From contig JADILM010000003.1 of assembly GCA_016617785.1 (NCBI GenBank), positions 1,922,001-1,986,000 of the forward strand: 64,000 bases of DNA, written 5' to 3'. Of the stretch, positions 11,021 through 23,399 are shown piece after piece. The first letter of the stretch is position 1, and each line of letters starts with the position of its first letter. Below the pieces are notes generated by a model. The model saw only the letters and a program-made list of their open reading frames with translations. It was not told the origin of the DNA and did not search any database. The stretch comes from Sporobolomyces roseus. Taxonomy: Eukaryota; Basidiomycota; Microbotryomycetes; Sporidiobolales; Sporidiobolaceae. The position numbers and the translations under genes are program-made.

Positions 11021-11525
11021 GTTATCATAGACTCGACCTGATTTGTATAGAGGATGAAGGGATGAAGCAGTTTTATCGACACTATTTTTAGTAACGCAAC
11101 GTAGTCACTCGTTCACGAACGCGCGCTTCGGAATCGTGTGAGAGCGAGAGAAAGGTGGGTCTTGTTTCAGGGAAGCAGAAAAGGAGGAGAGGGAGAGGAG
11201 GAGCGAACGAAGATCGAGCTAAGGTGCGAAAGAAGTGACAGTAAAGTTGGATACAAGAAATGCGAAAGGTAAGAAGCGCAGAAGGAAATGCGAAAGAAGA
11301 AGTAACAACGTCTGTGAGGAGTAAAGAGGAAGAACAAGAACAGATAGGTAACAAGAGTAAGTGAAAAGGTTCCGAAGGAGAAAAGAAGAAGGGTTTGCAG
11401 TAAGGGTAAGCGTGTGTAGATTCAAGGGTATAGACAAAGAAAGCCGAGAGGGTGGTAGAGAGAAGTGAAGGTATAAGCAGAAGGGGGAAAGGAGGGGGAT
11501 AAGAATTATACAGAAGGGGACGAGA
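11021..11525. other. Convergent 3' regions
   Basis: About 500 bases between the carrier stop and the kinase stop, purine-rich on the plus strand from 11130 to 11520 (many GAAG/GGAG runs). It probably holds both 3' UTRs. No gene recognised. Confidence 0.5.
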
Positions 11526-14500
11526 TCAAGAGATCAAACAATCGCCTTCGTTCTTGACCTTGTTGACAGGTTGTGATTGGGTTCTAGCGTGGCTCTTCTT
11601 CTTGTCGAGTCGACCGTTGATGTTGTTGCTCAGTTTACGACGAAGCGGTCCTGGCGAAACTTCCGTCGAGCCTGGAGCACTCATGAGCTCGTCTGCGCTG
11701 ACAAGAACAATGCTTGAACCGCTACCGTTCTCCTGACGACGAGTGACGACGCTGGTCGAGGAACGATTGCGTCCGAGGATGCCGCCGTAGGTACGAGTGA
11801 GCGAATTAGGAGGAGTGTGATCGGGAGTGCGAGGTTTCGTGGAGGGAAGCATGTTTGAGAGATGCCGCATAGCGTTCGCAGCTTTGCCAGTACTGACAGG
11901 TGCGACGCTTTGGTCGGAAGAAGAGGGAGTAGGTCGAGGTCGACGAGATTTCGAGAACCCTGGGATGTAGTCGGTGAGAGAGAAAGGAGCTGAAGGAGGT
12001 GATGTCGAAGAGAAGGTTGCTGCAGGGTAGAGCCGATGATTGACGTGGCCAAGAAGCTGACCACGAAAATCGCACGTTGGCGCAAACTCGGTGCATCGTC
12101 GATGAGAAACCAAACCGCATCGAGAGCAGAGAACGGCGTGTCGTTTCGTATGTTCACCGCACAGCTTGCATTCGACGGCTGAAACAAGAGATATATGTCA
12201 GTGCGCGATGAGGGATTTGCCGAAAGAGAGAAGCTTACCTCGACTGAAACTGCTTCGAATCCAATCGTGAGGTTGAGGCGTCTCTTCGGTAGCGACAAGA
12301 AAGGCGGAGCGTTCGGGAGACTGCAGACTAGAGCATGAGTAGCTATCGATGAGTCAAATGGAGCAACAAAGAACGTACATTCGGCATTTCCTCACTTGCG
12401 ATGTAACCCGAATCGAGAGAATCTCGCTTGATCCCAGTAGATTTGGCGAAAGGTGGTGCTGGAGCTTCGAGCGGTATGAGTGATTCGAAGCTGAGAGGAG
12501 CGTCGTGAAGTTGAGTCGAGACGGGAGAAACTGGACGAGAAATGTCGAGAGAAGGGCGAGCTCGTTGATAATCTCCCGAGACCCGTCGAAGGAAAGGGAG
12601 AGAGTCTTGAGGTCGAAGGTCCTGTGAGTCGGCCTTGTTAGCCCTACTCTCGAGCTGAGTAGAATGAAGGACTAGCTCACTTGATGAGGCACAAAATGTT
12701 GTAGTAGCCAGGGATCCTCGGCGAGTTCTTGAGCAGTCGGACGTTCTCTCGGATCCTTCTTGAAGCACTTTGCGAGGAAAGCTCGTAGCTCCATCGAGCT
12801 GGTTACGGGTACAGGAGGACCATTCTCGTCTTCGACAATTCGGAACATGGCACTCATCGCTACGAGCTGTGAGAGGAAGAACAGGGTCAGCGAAGATATT
12901 TTCGCAGAGCAAAGACAGTCAAACTCACGTCGGCATAAGGTGGTCTTCCATCGATCAACTCGCAGATCGTGCAGCCGAGTGACCAGATATCAGACGCAGG
13001 TAAAGCTCCCTTCATTTCGATAACTTCGGGAGCCATCCAATTCGGCGTTCCCTGGACGTCCTTCGCACCTCCTCCGAAACCTTGAGTGTTCTTGATAGCG
13101 TGTAGATTGAGCGAAACTCCGAAGTCACTGAGCTTCGTGTTGCCAGTCTTGGTCGAAAGGATGTTTGCGGCTGAAAACGACGAGCGATAAGTGAAGTAAT
13201 GTGTAGCGATCGATAGACCGTTACTCACCTTTCAGATCGCAATGTACAACGCCTTGTTCGTGCAAATAAGCGAGACCTTCGAGAATCTTGACGACATAGC
13301 TTGCGACTAATCCTTCTGGAAGTTGACCGAATTGACGAAGTGTCGTTTGGAGCGAACCAGATTCAGCTGCACGACGAGAAGAAGATTACTCAGTCTCAAG
13401 GGAGCAAACCGGGAGAAGAAGAAGGGCCTACCGTATTCGAGAACGATGTTGAGGTAATTCTCACTTCTAAGGAGACCTTGATAACGCACGATTGCCGGAT
13501 GATTGAGTCGTTGCAAAAGCGAGACCTCGTTCGAGAGCTGTTCAATCTCAGCTTCAGTCTTGCCTTCGAGTTGAATCCGTTTAACAGCTACGACTTGTCC
13601 AGTATTGAGGTTCAAAGCTCGATAAACAGTTCCGAATTGACCTTTTCCGATGCATTCTCCGAGTTGCTGTTTCGCTTCAACCCTTATCAGTCTCACAATG
13701 AGGGCAAGAGAAGTAGAGAGAACGTACATAGGTCAAAGTAGGTCTTCCTTTCTCTCGAAGTACCAATTTCGTTCTCGCAGCTTGACCGCTCAACCTTCGA
13801 CTCGCTCTCCTAGCCCTCAACGCTTCGCCCGCATCATCAACCTCAGGAGAGTAGCTCTCGTGCCTCGATCTCGGTGGGGGTGAACCTAGTCCGATGCCGA
13901 GTCCCGCTAGAGGAGGAGAATCATTCGAGCGGGCGAGGGATTGATCAATGTGAAGTTCAGAGTTAGCTCGTTTGTGAGGTTTCCTCGTTGGAGAGAAAGC
14001 GCGAGTGCCTGAGGAAGAAGCTGCGAGTGAGGTCGAGGGGAAAGGAATGATCTCTTCACTGGAAGAAGTGGGAGGTGAGCGGGGTGAAGGTGTATCGACG
14101 AAATTAACTCTTCCTCCTCCATTCGTTGGTCTCATTCCAGTTCCGATACTGAATCTTGATCCAAACTCTTCCTTCTCCGATTGAGTAGGTTCGACGACGA
14201 CTCCCGAGCTGACAGTACGGTTCGATTCGCTGAGGTGAGGAGGTCGAGCGATGACTGACGAATTTGGTGGTCGAGAACGGGTGCGAGGGATGATGAGAAC
14301 GTCTTGTTGAGGACCACGAGGAGGAGAAGCCACGGTACTGTCGAGACTGATGCGTTTCGAAGAGGATCTCCGAACGGGAGCAACTGATGATTTCGGTCCG
14401 TTCGAACGTTTGACACTAGGAACTCGACCACCTAGTCTCGTAGGAATACGAAGAGGTGACTCGTCCTCCTCCACGATAGCGAGTACGTCGACTGCAGATT

Positions 14501-15968
14501 CAGCATGTCGTCGATCCGAGATTCCATAGAAATCAGTCGGGGAATTAACGAAAGTTGGTCCTTTCTCAGGAGTTGGTGGGTTGACGCTCAGGCATAGACT
14601 CGTGTCGCTACTCCTCCTCGAGTTCCAATCGGAGAAGCGACTCGAAGGAGGAGAGAATCCACCGATCGAAGAACCTAGTTGAGTCGAAGAATTTGAACCG
14701 CTCGAAGTCGAAGTCGACAGCGCTGGAGGAGGGGAAGTCGAGTGAGTTGATCGAGCACGGAGGAGTCGACCTTTGAAGTCGATATCGAGGGCGATCGAGG
14801 GAGAAGGATGTAGTGAAACGGTGTTTGAGCGAGGAAGCGGAGGGGGAGAGAGAGGAGTCGTCGGAGAAGTAACGATCAGAGAGTGAGAGCTCGATGAGAC
14901 CGGCAGAGGTGGAAGATCACGAGTGGGACGAGGAGGTGGCGTCACTGCTGAGTTCGCTTCGAGCTGAGGAGTCGGTACCCGAGGAAATGGGAAAGCGTCG
15001 AATTCGGTATCCAGGAACTGAGTTTTCGTAGGAGTTGGAGTCGTCAGCTTGGCTAAAGCTTGCTCACGGTTTGCCCTTCGTGTAGCTTCGTCGATGGGAG
15101 GCGACGAACTTCGATCGATTGGGAGAGTTGCGAGTCGAGGAGGAGGAGGAGAGAGCAAGTCGGTTCGGTGAGAATGACAAAACGTAGTTGCGACGGTCGA
15201 ATGGTCGCACGCGGAGACAGAGGATGAGGAATGATCGGATGTGTCGAAAGAGTGAGGAGTTTGCGGCGTAAGCGGTAAGAACGTCGAGGAATCCTCTCCA
15301 TCTTTCCTCCATTTGACCATCGGACTCGCTGGCGTAACCTTCTCCCTTTCCTCCTTTCTCCCTTGCACTGATCCTTCACCATCTCTAAGTCGAGGCCACT
15401 CTGCCCATTGTCTCGTTTTCCCTCCTTCCTCATCCGAACTCGATAATCCACCCAATTCTGGCGAAGAGATTGCAAACAAAGGTGCTCTCGCTTGATAATC
15501 CCTCATGAAAGCGTTTGAATCCTCCTCCATCGGTTGCTCCTGCAAGATGGGTCTCGAGATGTCTCGAGTTGATGTTCTCCTCGATCGGCGGTCGAAAGAA
15601 TTGCCAGATTTCGAAGATGACAACCTCCGAGTGGCTGCAGCGATGAGAGACGTTCGAGCCGACTTCGATCGCTTGAGATCTGGTGTGGTCGAGGTGGATG
15701 ATTCGAGCTTTGATTTAACCTTTGATCCACCGATTCCTCCAAACGAGATCCTCCTCTCTCTGTCCTTTTTCGAGTTGTTCGAGTTTGAGCTGAAGGAGAG
15801 CGAGGTGATGCGAGAGAACAGAGGGAATGAAGGGGACGAAGGGGTGGTAGGAGTGGGTTCATTTGGTCGAGGAGGGAATCGAGAGGGTTTTTGGGAGGGA
15901 ACGAACGAGGATGTCGAAGCCGAGAATGGGAGAGGTAGCGTGTAGATACTAGCAGTAGCGGTAGCCAT
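11526..15968 (-). CDS. cdc7: Septation-initiation kinase (Cdc7/SepH type) with C-terminal C1 zinc finger
   Basis: Protein kinase of the STE group, closest by eye to the S. pombe Cdc7 / Aspergillus SepH / yeast Cdc15 family that acts at the spindle pole body to trigger septum formation. From the ATG at 15966-15968 come about 750 residues of Ser/Pro/Arg-rich disordered sequence. The kinase domain follows (about 13703 down to 12680): Gly loop IGKGQFGTVY, VAVKRI, catalytic loop VVHCDLKAAN split by an intron, DFGVSL, GTPNWMAPEVIEM, and DIWSLGCTICELIDGRPPY. After a linker is a C1-type zinc finger (12269-12072): His, then C-x2-C, C-x2-C, H-x2-C and a last Cys. A disordered basic tail ends at 11526. 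The usual HRD arginine is Cys (HCD). At least seven introns are visible. The family call is secure; the symbol follows S. pombe, not the unrelated replication kinase Cdc7. Confidence 0.88.
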
Positions 15969-17917
15969 GATTCTACTATAGCTCTTGAATCGGGATCAAG
16001 CGAGATGGTCGGGAAGATAGCGATAGGAGGAGGTTTGAGAGGAAAGTAGAGGAGAGCCAGTCGATGAAGTGAAGATATCGAAAGAGAGTGTGTGATGGGG
16101 GAGATTCGGTACCGAGAGAAGGGATTGCAGAGATGCCGAGAAGGGGAGCAAGTGGAAAGATAGGAGGGTCGAAATCCCGGAATGAATGAGAGGACTGGTC
16201 CGCAGGTTGAATTTCGCTTGACGACAGCTTGTTACACCTCGGTATCAATCACACTTGAGGTCTATGATCAAGCCGGTAGAAGCGAGGGTAGCTTTGATCA
16301 GCTTTTGTGAAGAGAGGGAAGGAGTGGAGGTTGGTTGAAGGATGAGACAAGAGGAGAGGTGAAGAGAGAGCAAGCAACTCACCTTGAGCTATCCAGGTAT
16401 AATCCACTCTTTGCCCAAACTCTTGATCGAGATCCCCTTTCAACCGAGAGCAACCTGTTTCTTTGAGGAGATGAAGGAAAGTTCGAGAGGGAGGAAAGGT
16501 CAGCTTCTCCTTCGCTTTCAAAGATAGTTTGTGAAGGAGTTGGCTCACCTTCTTTGAAAGCGAATGAGAGAAGGAGAAGGGAAAACCGAACCTCCCCAAG
16601 TTCCCCCTTTGGAGAACCGGATGAGATCGAGAGGGGACTTTGCGCGAAAACGATCAACGATCCCTCGGTTCCTTTTCTCCTCCTTCACTGCTGAAGTCGA
16701 CAAGTCGTCGAAGTGGACTGAAAGGTGACAAGAGGGTTTGCAGTTGTTAGGCCAAGAGGTCGTCGCGAGTCCAGTTGGAAAATGGACCGTCGAAAAAATC
16801 TTACCTTGGTTTTACGTTTCGTCTCTTTACTGTCTTCAGCGTGATTGAGGGGGTCGTGTAGCTGTTCTGTCGACGTTGCAACGACGAAAGGAGATGTATA
16901 GAAGGAAGAGCAGTACAGTCAGCAGGACAGAGGAACCAATAACACCAAAATTCCTTTGAACATTCCTGCGAAGGGTCGAACGGCATTTTTCGTTCTCAGC
17001 TTTTTGGAATGTCAGCTTATAGCTGAGTTTCGTCTCTTCCGACTGCTTTGTTCGACGACAGCTCACTTTGAGAGAAGCCTGACTCGACGTAGAGTGTTAC
17101 ACTGAGAAAGCATCTTTCTCTCTCGACTTCGACGCGTAAACCTGAGAACGAGGATGGGACAGAGAGTGCGGGCAGTTTCCAGATTCAGCAAGTGTAGTGT
17201 ATTGGCGAGAATGCGAGAAGCGAGAGAGGTGTAGCGCACTCGTAAGTCGAATGCGTAAGTCGAATGTAAAGCCTGGAAGATAGCGAAGCAGGAATGCGAA
17301 AAAGTAATGAGAGCAGAAGCGAGTGCCAGCGGAAAGTCACGAGCGAGAATGCATTCGATCCAGCTCAGCGATTGCCCGATGCCCTTGCCTTCGACAGGCC
17401 GAGGAGTCGTCAAAGAAGAGGGAATTGAGGTAAATTCCATCATCCCCTACAAACAGCTCAAACCCAGTTTATCCACCTCTTGCAACACAATTGAACCATC
17501 CAAAGAATCTATGACCGGTGCAGGCAAGCAAATGGTCAGTTACAGCTCGGAAAATCGGATTGTGAGGTTGATGAAAAAAGTCGTAAAAGTAAGGTGAAGA
17601 AGGATCAGGGTTTTACACAGTGTCGGCAGTTGAAAGGGTAGAGCGTACTCAAACCCCTTACTAGGTCAGGGATAACATACACGCCCTTCCCCCGAAGAGG
17701 ATAAGACGTGTTGTCCATCATATCCAAAATTGGAGGGAAAAAGAGAATGGGTGGGAAGGAGGACAGTGAAGCGAGACTCACGGGATACACCTAGTAGAAC
17801 AGATCAGCTTGATGATAGTACAGAATAGTCGAAAGTCGAAAGTGAAAGTGAAGGGAAGAGAAGAAAGGGTTGAAAAAATTCTCCTCTCCTCTTCCAGTGG
17901 AAAAACACAGTCGCTGT
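15969..17917. other. Intergenic region with probable 5' UTR introns and a possible micro-gene
   Basis: Two kilobases between divergent genes. On the minus strand several good donors (GTGAG at about 16382 and 16552) with nearby acceptors suggest spliced 5' UTR exons of the kinase. A tentative minus-strand chain from an ATG near 17126 (MLSQCNTLRRVRLLSK), through 17000-16960 and 16875-16800 to about 16665, keeps frame over four exons and would give about 75 basic residues. I cannot match it to a family. Sequence from 17140 to 17900 shows no convincing gene. Confidence 0.35.
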
Positions 17918-19968
17918 ATGCTCTTGAACCGACTCTCATTCTTGACTCGTATACTCTCCAGGATGTCACCACTACCTACCGCCTTACCTCAACCAGCTAT
18001 CGAACCTCCAGTGAATCGGGGAATGAAAGAGTTGGACAAGTCGAAATTCACTCAGCAACTATCCCTCCTCGCTGCTAGGTTACCTGCTTCAAAGACTACG
18101 CAGTTCCTCAAGCAAGATGCGAAAGAGTGAGTCCTACACTGAATGCGAAGTGGAGGAGAGCTGATGCCATTAGCTCGAATAGATTCGTTCTTCGCATGAG
18201 GGGAATCGGTGCAGTTACTCAAGATCCTTCTGCCGATTATCGTCGAGTACTGTTGCGGACAGGAGACAAATGTGAGTACCTCTGATTCAGCTTAGAGCTC
18301 GAGAGACTGACCTTTTCGAATCCTTCTCAGCGAAATTCCCACAGAAACTCGTCGAAGTCCTCGAAAAGCACGAAGCAGAGCTAGTAGAGGAATCCATCTC
18401 TTTCGACTATGACTACTGGACATCAGGTGAGCTCACCGTTGCCTCCTGTGTGATCTGCGAATCGGCAGTACTCAAGAACTCTCGCTTCGTTTTCGACAGA
18501 TCAGATTTTACAAGCTGTTCTTCCAGAGGAACTCCTCGCCGACTCTCCTAGCGCTTTCACACAAGTCGGTCACATTGGTATGCCTAGCTCTAGACGCTCT
18601 AGCTCGACTCAAACTGATCACTCGAATACGTTCAACAGCTCACCTCAATCTGCGCGACCAATATCTTCCTCACAAATACCTTATCGGTCGAGTCATTCTC
18701 GATGTAAGTCACTGCTTCTCTCCTCAGTGATGATGAATTGCTGATTGACGCGGTTCGTCTCCTGCAGAAAAACAAGAGTCTTCGAACGGTAGTGAACAAA
18801 CTCGATACGATTGACAACGTCTACCGAAATTTCCAAATGGAGGTACTCGCGGGAGAGCCTGACTTTTTCGTCGAGATGGTCAGTCACCCTTCTCCCATCT
18901 TCTGCACACCTTCACTGACTTCGAGATCGTTTAGTCTGAACACGATTGTCGATTCCGATTCGACTTTTCGAAAGTCTACTGGAACTCTCGATTACAAACT
19001 GAACATGCACGACTAGTCGATTCTTTCGACCCTCAAGATGTCGTATGCGATGCGTTTGCGGGTGTAGGACCGTTTGCGGTCCCTGCTGGAAAGAAGGGTT
19101 GCGGAGTGATGGCGAGCGATTTGAATCCTGCTAGTGCGGAAGCTCTGGCGGAGAACGCGAAGCTGAACAAGGTGAGCTTGTCCTCTTACTCGCTCGAGAG
19201 GGCGTTGCCAGCTGATTACGTTTCCTACGAGGACAGGTTGAATCGACAGTTCGAACGGCGAACGAAGATGCGAGAGACTTTATTCGAACTTCAGTTCTAT
19301 CCGTCTGGAACACTCCATTCCCTACCTACGTCCCGCCTATCTCGGCAAAAGAACGAAACCGACGAAATCGAGAAGCTCGAGGGCTCACTTCTTCTACCTC
19401 TGCCCCGACTACTTCCGCCGCTCCTCCTGCTCCTCCCGCTCAATCATCGACACCTTCTCCTCCTCGACGACTGATTAATCACTTTGTCATGAATCTGCCG
19501 AACTCTGCTATCGAATTCTTGGACGCTTATCGAGGACTTTATCGAGAACTTTACGCTCAACATGGAGAAGAAGCGAAGGAAGCGGTCAAGCAAGTTGGAT
19601 TACCAATAGTACATTGCTACTGCTTCACGAAAGATATTGAGGGAGCGGAGAAAGATATCTGCGAGGTGAGATTTCTCATCTTCACAAGGAAAAAGAGGGA
19701 ACTAATCGAACTCCCACTACTTGACACAGCGAGCGACCCAAGTTCTCGGATTCAGAGTGCATCCTCAACTACCAGATTACAACCTGAGATTCGTTCGAGA
19801 CGTGGCGCCGAAGAAGGAGATGTATTGCTTGGAGTTTCGTTTGACAAACGAAATGGTGATTTGAGCGTATTTAATTGCAACCAATCTCTCTTGTCGTTTC
19901 AAATTGTCGTTCCTGAGTCGTCCGAACGAGTCCCACTCTTACACACGACCCAAGCAAAGGCGATGTGA
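17918..19968 (+). CDS. TRM5: tRNA (guanine-37-N1)-methyltransferase, TRM5
   Basis: Transfers methyl from S-adenosylmethionine to G37 next to the anticodon, preventing frameshifting. Two in-frame ATGs are present: 17918 gives a basic amphipathic presequence (MLLNRLSFLTRILSR) and 17963 gives a cytosolic start (MSPLPTALPQ). Next comes PPVNRGMKELDKSKF, the conserved N-terminal block. Later exons carry LRDQYLPHKYLIGRVILD, KNKSLRTVVNKLDTIDN, the S-adenosylmethionine site DAFAGVGPFAVPAGKKG (about 19050-19100), and NLPNSAIEFLDAY (about 19495). At least eight short introns occur. The last intron (about 19855-19916, GTGATT...CTGAG) leads to a 17-codon exon ending in TGA at 19966-19968; reading straight through would stop two codons after the donor, so the C-terminus is provisional. 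Length is near 470 residues. Confidence 0.9.
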
Positions 19969-20814
19969 AGGAGAGAATTGGAAAGCAACAAGTAGAGAAA
20001 ATGAAAAGACTCTGATCGTCGAGGATGGGTTGTCTCTCGCACCTCCTCGAGTACAAGAGGTGATCGACATCTCGCTTCTCCCGTTCTCCAAGTCGACCAA
20101 GTCGTCGATTCGATCATAATGCAAGAAGTGGGAACGGGGTCGTGTGAGAAGTCGAAACCTCGTGTGCGAAGAGAGAATTCGAAGTACGCGAGAAGATTCG
20201 CTTGCAGAGAAACGAAGGCAACGAGCATAGAAGAGTGTGATATTAACTGGATTACTCTATATTATGCAAATCCAGAACAACTTGATGCAGGGAGACAGAC
20301 GAAGAAAAGAGTAGAAGAAGAGAAAAAAACGACATGCGCGTGAGATAGCAGCACATTCGAGTCACCAAAGAAAGCAAACCCCGTATATATGAAGGCCGGA
20401 GAGAGAGAGAGAGAGGGAGGAAGTAGATAGGATAAGTACAACTAGGAGGGAAGTTACGACGATTGGGTAGGAGGGGTAGGTAGGGTAGAGGTAGAAGGAA
20501 CGGCAAATGATTCAATAAAAAAGGGGGGTTTGTAAAACGTCCGTCCATCAGCTCCTACCCGTCTCAGAAAGGTCGAGGAAAGGAATGAAGATGGACCTTG
20601 AGAGAAATATCGAAGAACGAGAGGTGGAGAGTTGGAGAGGTTTGCGGCCGTATAGGGTGTCGTGAGTAACGAGTGGTGAAGAGAGAAGAGAGTGAGATCT
20701 AGAGAGGGTGGTTCCGGGTAGTAGTAGTAGAGAGAGGGAGGGCGATTCCATGATTTTCCGAAAAAACAACTTTATAAAACAGAAGACAAGAGGATCCAAC
20801 GACGACGACGCCGA
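19969..20814. other. Convergent 3' regions
   Basis: About 850 bases between TRM5 and the CPL1-like gene, both pointing inward. It contains a GA-rich run (20400-20420) and the AATAAA-like motif CAATAAAA near 20512. No gene recognised. Open frames here are short and of biased composition. Confidence 0.5.
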
Positions 20815-21989
20815 TTAGTTGACGAGCGAGCTCTCTCCGTTGTAGCAATAGCTGCAAGGAAGAAGAAAGGGAGGGTAGGGTAAAGTCAGTAACTGAAGTT
20901 GAAAAAAGTCCAAGTCGAAAAAAGTGAAAGTTCGACTCACTAAGGGTTGGTGTTGGAGTTAGCCCTTCGGAGGAAGTAACCGGCGGGGCAAGCGATCCTG
21001 CAGTTTCCTGATCGGCAGACAGAGGATCCGATACCGTTGTAGGAAGCAGGGCAGACGTTTCCAGGAGCTCCACAGTTATCGGCGTCGCTGTTGATGGCGA
21101 AGCAAGAATAGTTGTTTCCAGCTTGGAAGAGGGTGAAGCCAGCGTTGCAACCGGGGTTGCAAGCACCAGTAGCGGCGTCGCAAGTGTTGTAACCGTTGGC
21201 AGGAGTTGAGCAAGTCTAAGAAAAAACGAAATGAAAATCGCAAGTCAGTTTCGTTTTTTTTTCACCGTTGTAGCAGTAACGAAAAAGACCAAAAAAAAAA
21301 GGAATGAGACGTACGACACCACCGCAAGCAGATTGGGAAGCAATGCAGGAAGTTCCATCAGCTCCTCCAGGGGCGAATCCAGAGTTGCATCGGTAAGTGC
21401 ACTTTCCGGAGATACAGACGGAGGCACCGTTGGCGGGAGGAGCGGCAGTTCGGCGTTCGCAAACGTTGTCTGAAGGAGGAAGAAGGGATCGTCAGCGATA
21501 AGATCACGTGATACGCGTTTCATTCGTTCGTTCGTTCGAAAGAGAAAAATGTCAAACTCACTGGTTCCGCAACGGATACGAGCAGCGGCGAGAGCAGCCT
21601 TGGTCTTGAGGAAAGGAGAGTTCCTCGAGTAAGGGTTCTTCTTAGCAGCGGCGGCGGCGGCGGCACGCTTAGCGAGAGCTTTAGCGGCAGCGGATCGACG
21701 GGCAACACCAGCGGAAGGGTTGACGTCTCGGGCCTCAACAACGTTGCGGGCAACGACACCTATAAAAGAAGAAGCAGGAGATTTGGAGTCAGCGATAAGC
21801 CACTTTTTCCTTTTTTTCAAAGAAGCTCGAAGATCGAAGAAACGCGTCGATGGGAAGAGGGTTGGTTGATTGATAGAGAGGGAAAGAGAGGGAGGGAGAC
21901 TAACCAGGATTAACGGTGGAAGCGTTGACAGAGGCGAAAGAGAGAGCCGCAAGGGCGAGGGAGATGAGGCAGGTCTTGAAGGAAGGCAT
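20815..21989 (-). CDS. Secreted cysteine-rich protein, CPL1-like domain
   Basis: Five exons give a secreted protein of roughly 250 residues. It starts with a signal peptide (MPSFKTCLISLALAALSFAS, from the ATG at 21987-21989). A propeptide-like stretch of Ala, Arg and Lys carries dibasic sites (ARRSAAAKALAKRAAAA, then KKNPYSR). The rest is cysteine-rich: ANGASVCISGKCTYRCNSGF, then PANGYNTCDAATGACNPGC, and DADNCGAPGNVCPAS followed by VCRSGNCRIACPAGYF. The C-terminus reads NTNPYYCYNGESSLVN after an intron whose donor sits inside an apparent stop (TTA|GTGAGT at about 20941), so the true stop is TAA at 20815-20817. The spacing of Cys pairs with NGxxxCxxGxCxxxC matches CPL1-like domains, widespread in basidiomycetes and first named from Cryptococcus. 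Role at the cell surface is inferred from that family. Confidence 0.8.
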
Positions 21990-23399
21990 GTTTAGACGAG
22001 GTATTGAAGAGATAGGAGGTTGACTGTCGGCGGAATGCGAGAGAGAGAGAGTTGAGTTGAGGAGGAGGAGAAAGTGATGAGAGTGAAGGAGAGGAGAGGA
22101 AGCTTTGAGGAGAGATTAAACGAGTGAAAGGAGCCGAACGAGTGGAAAGCAGGTACGAAAGAGATCGAGGGAATATGGAGAGAGAAGAGACTGAAGAAGG
22201 AAAGTATGGAAAAGGTCTTTGATTCCTCTGTTTTGATTTGGAAGTTCTCGAATCTAGAGCCGATCACGCATCGCGTCGGTTTTCCCAGCGTTGCCCCAGA
22301 GTATTCTTCTTCTCTTTTTTTGAATTTGTTTGAACTGACAAAAGAGAACCCTCTTCTCTCCCCCCGGTACCTGATGTTCTGCCCGCGTTTCTCCCATCAA
22401 GTCGATCGAAGTTTTTGATCTTCAAACCCTCGTTGCGAAATCGTTTGTTGTTTCGGTACCTGTTGTGATTGATTCTGGTCCTTCTCATAGTCTCAATTTC
22501 CGTCGTAGTCTGGGGGCCGAATCGAATGGGAGACACGAAACGACAGACACAAGCTTCGACTAGGGGGTTGATGAGTTGAGACTATGTAGATCGTGACGAA
22601 GCAGAACCGAAGCATCGACCACCACGAGAGCTAGAGTCGTGCGAAGAACGAAGCGGGTTGAAGACCACCTCCAGCAATTCCGGTCAAAGCTGATTTATCG
22701 AAATGAAAGTTCTTCCTCCTTGCCTCTTGCCTCGATCGAGAGTTCTTGCTGTTAATTGTCGGAATCGAAGAGAGTACAGTACATGGTATCGTAGCTTCGA
22801 TGTCGGACGGACGACCGGTGGAGAAAAGAGAGAGGTGATGTGATAGATGGTATTAGAGGCCTACTAACCAAGTAAAGCGACCGGAAAGAGGTAAGCAGAG
22901 CAGGCTCTGTTCGATGATGTGAATCCTAGAGTCGCATGTCGTTGTGAACGACCGTTGAGTGCGAAAACGAACGCATCCGGCGAATGGATTTGCTCAGTGA
23001 GAAAGCTAGAGTAACCAGAATCGTATTTTGAGAGCATCTTCCTTCGCAAAGCTTTGATTTTTCTCGTCGTCCGTCGATTCTTGTCGTTTGCTCTTGTTGT
23101 CCAATGCGACTGCGAACGAACAAAAGAGTACAGGATTGATCAGTGTCCGATTGAGAAGCCGCGGGAAATGCCTGAGAGAAGAATTACCCTTGAGCTTGAG
23201 TGCTACATTCCTCGCATTTATTGTTAGCGTCGAACGATAAAGACCCACACTCAGATGAAGACGCGCTTCTCCCATCAAGCTTTTTCCAAAACTCCAACGG
23301 AATTCCTCGAAAACCCCGCGCCTTTCATCTTCTCTCTACCGGCCCAACTTCCCGCTCTTGATTGAGTTCGTCTAACCCTCGAGGTACAGTAAAGCCCGT
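21990..23399. other. Gene-poor region upstream of the CPL1-like gene
   Basis: The first 300 bases are GA/CT-biased and probably promoter of the CPL1-like gene. A short minus-strand frame from an ATG at about 23275 (MGEARLHLSVGLYRS) can be spliced to LDNKSKRQESTDDEKN and then LKIRFWLL with a stop; it would encode about 65 residues and has no recognisable family. Nothing else is supported. Confidence 0.35.

Noticed and set aside
15505..15945. 146-codon plus-strand frame opposite the kinase N-terminus
   Set aside because: It lies entirely antisense to a clear coding exon and has a mirror-like composition from TCGA-rich codons. The same applies to other long antisense frames, for example at 26439-27050 and 42066-42653.
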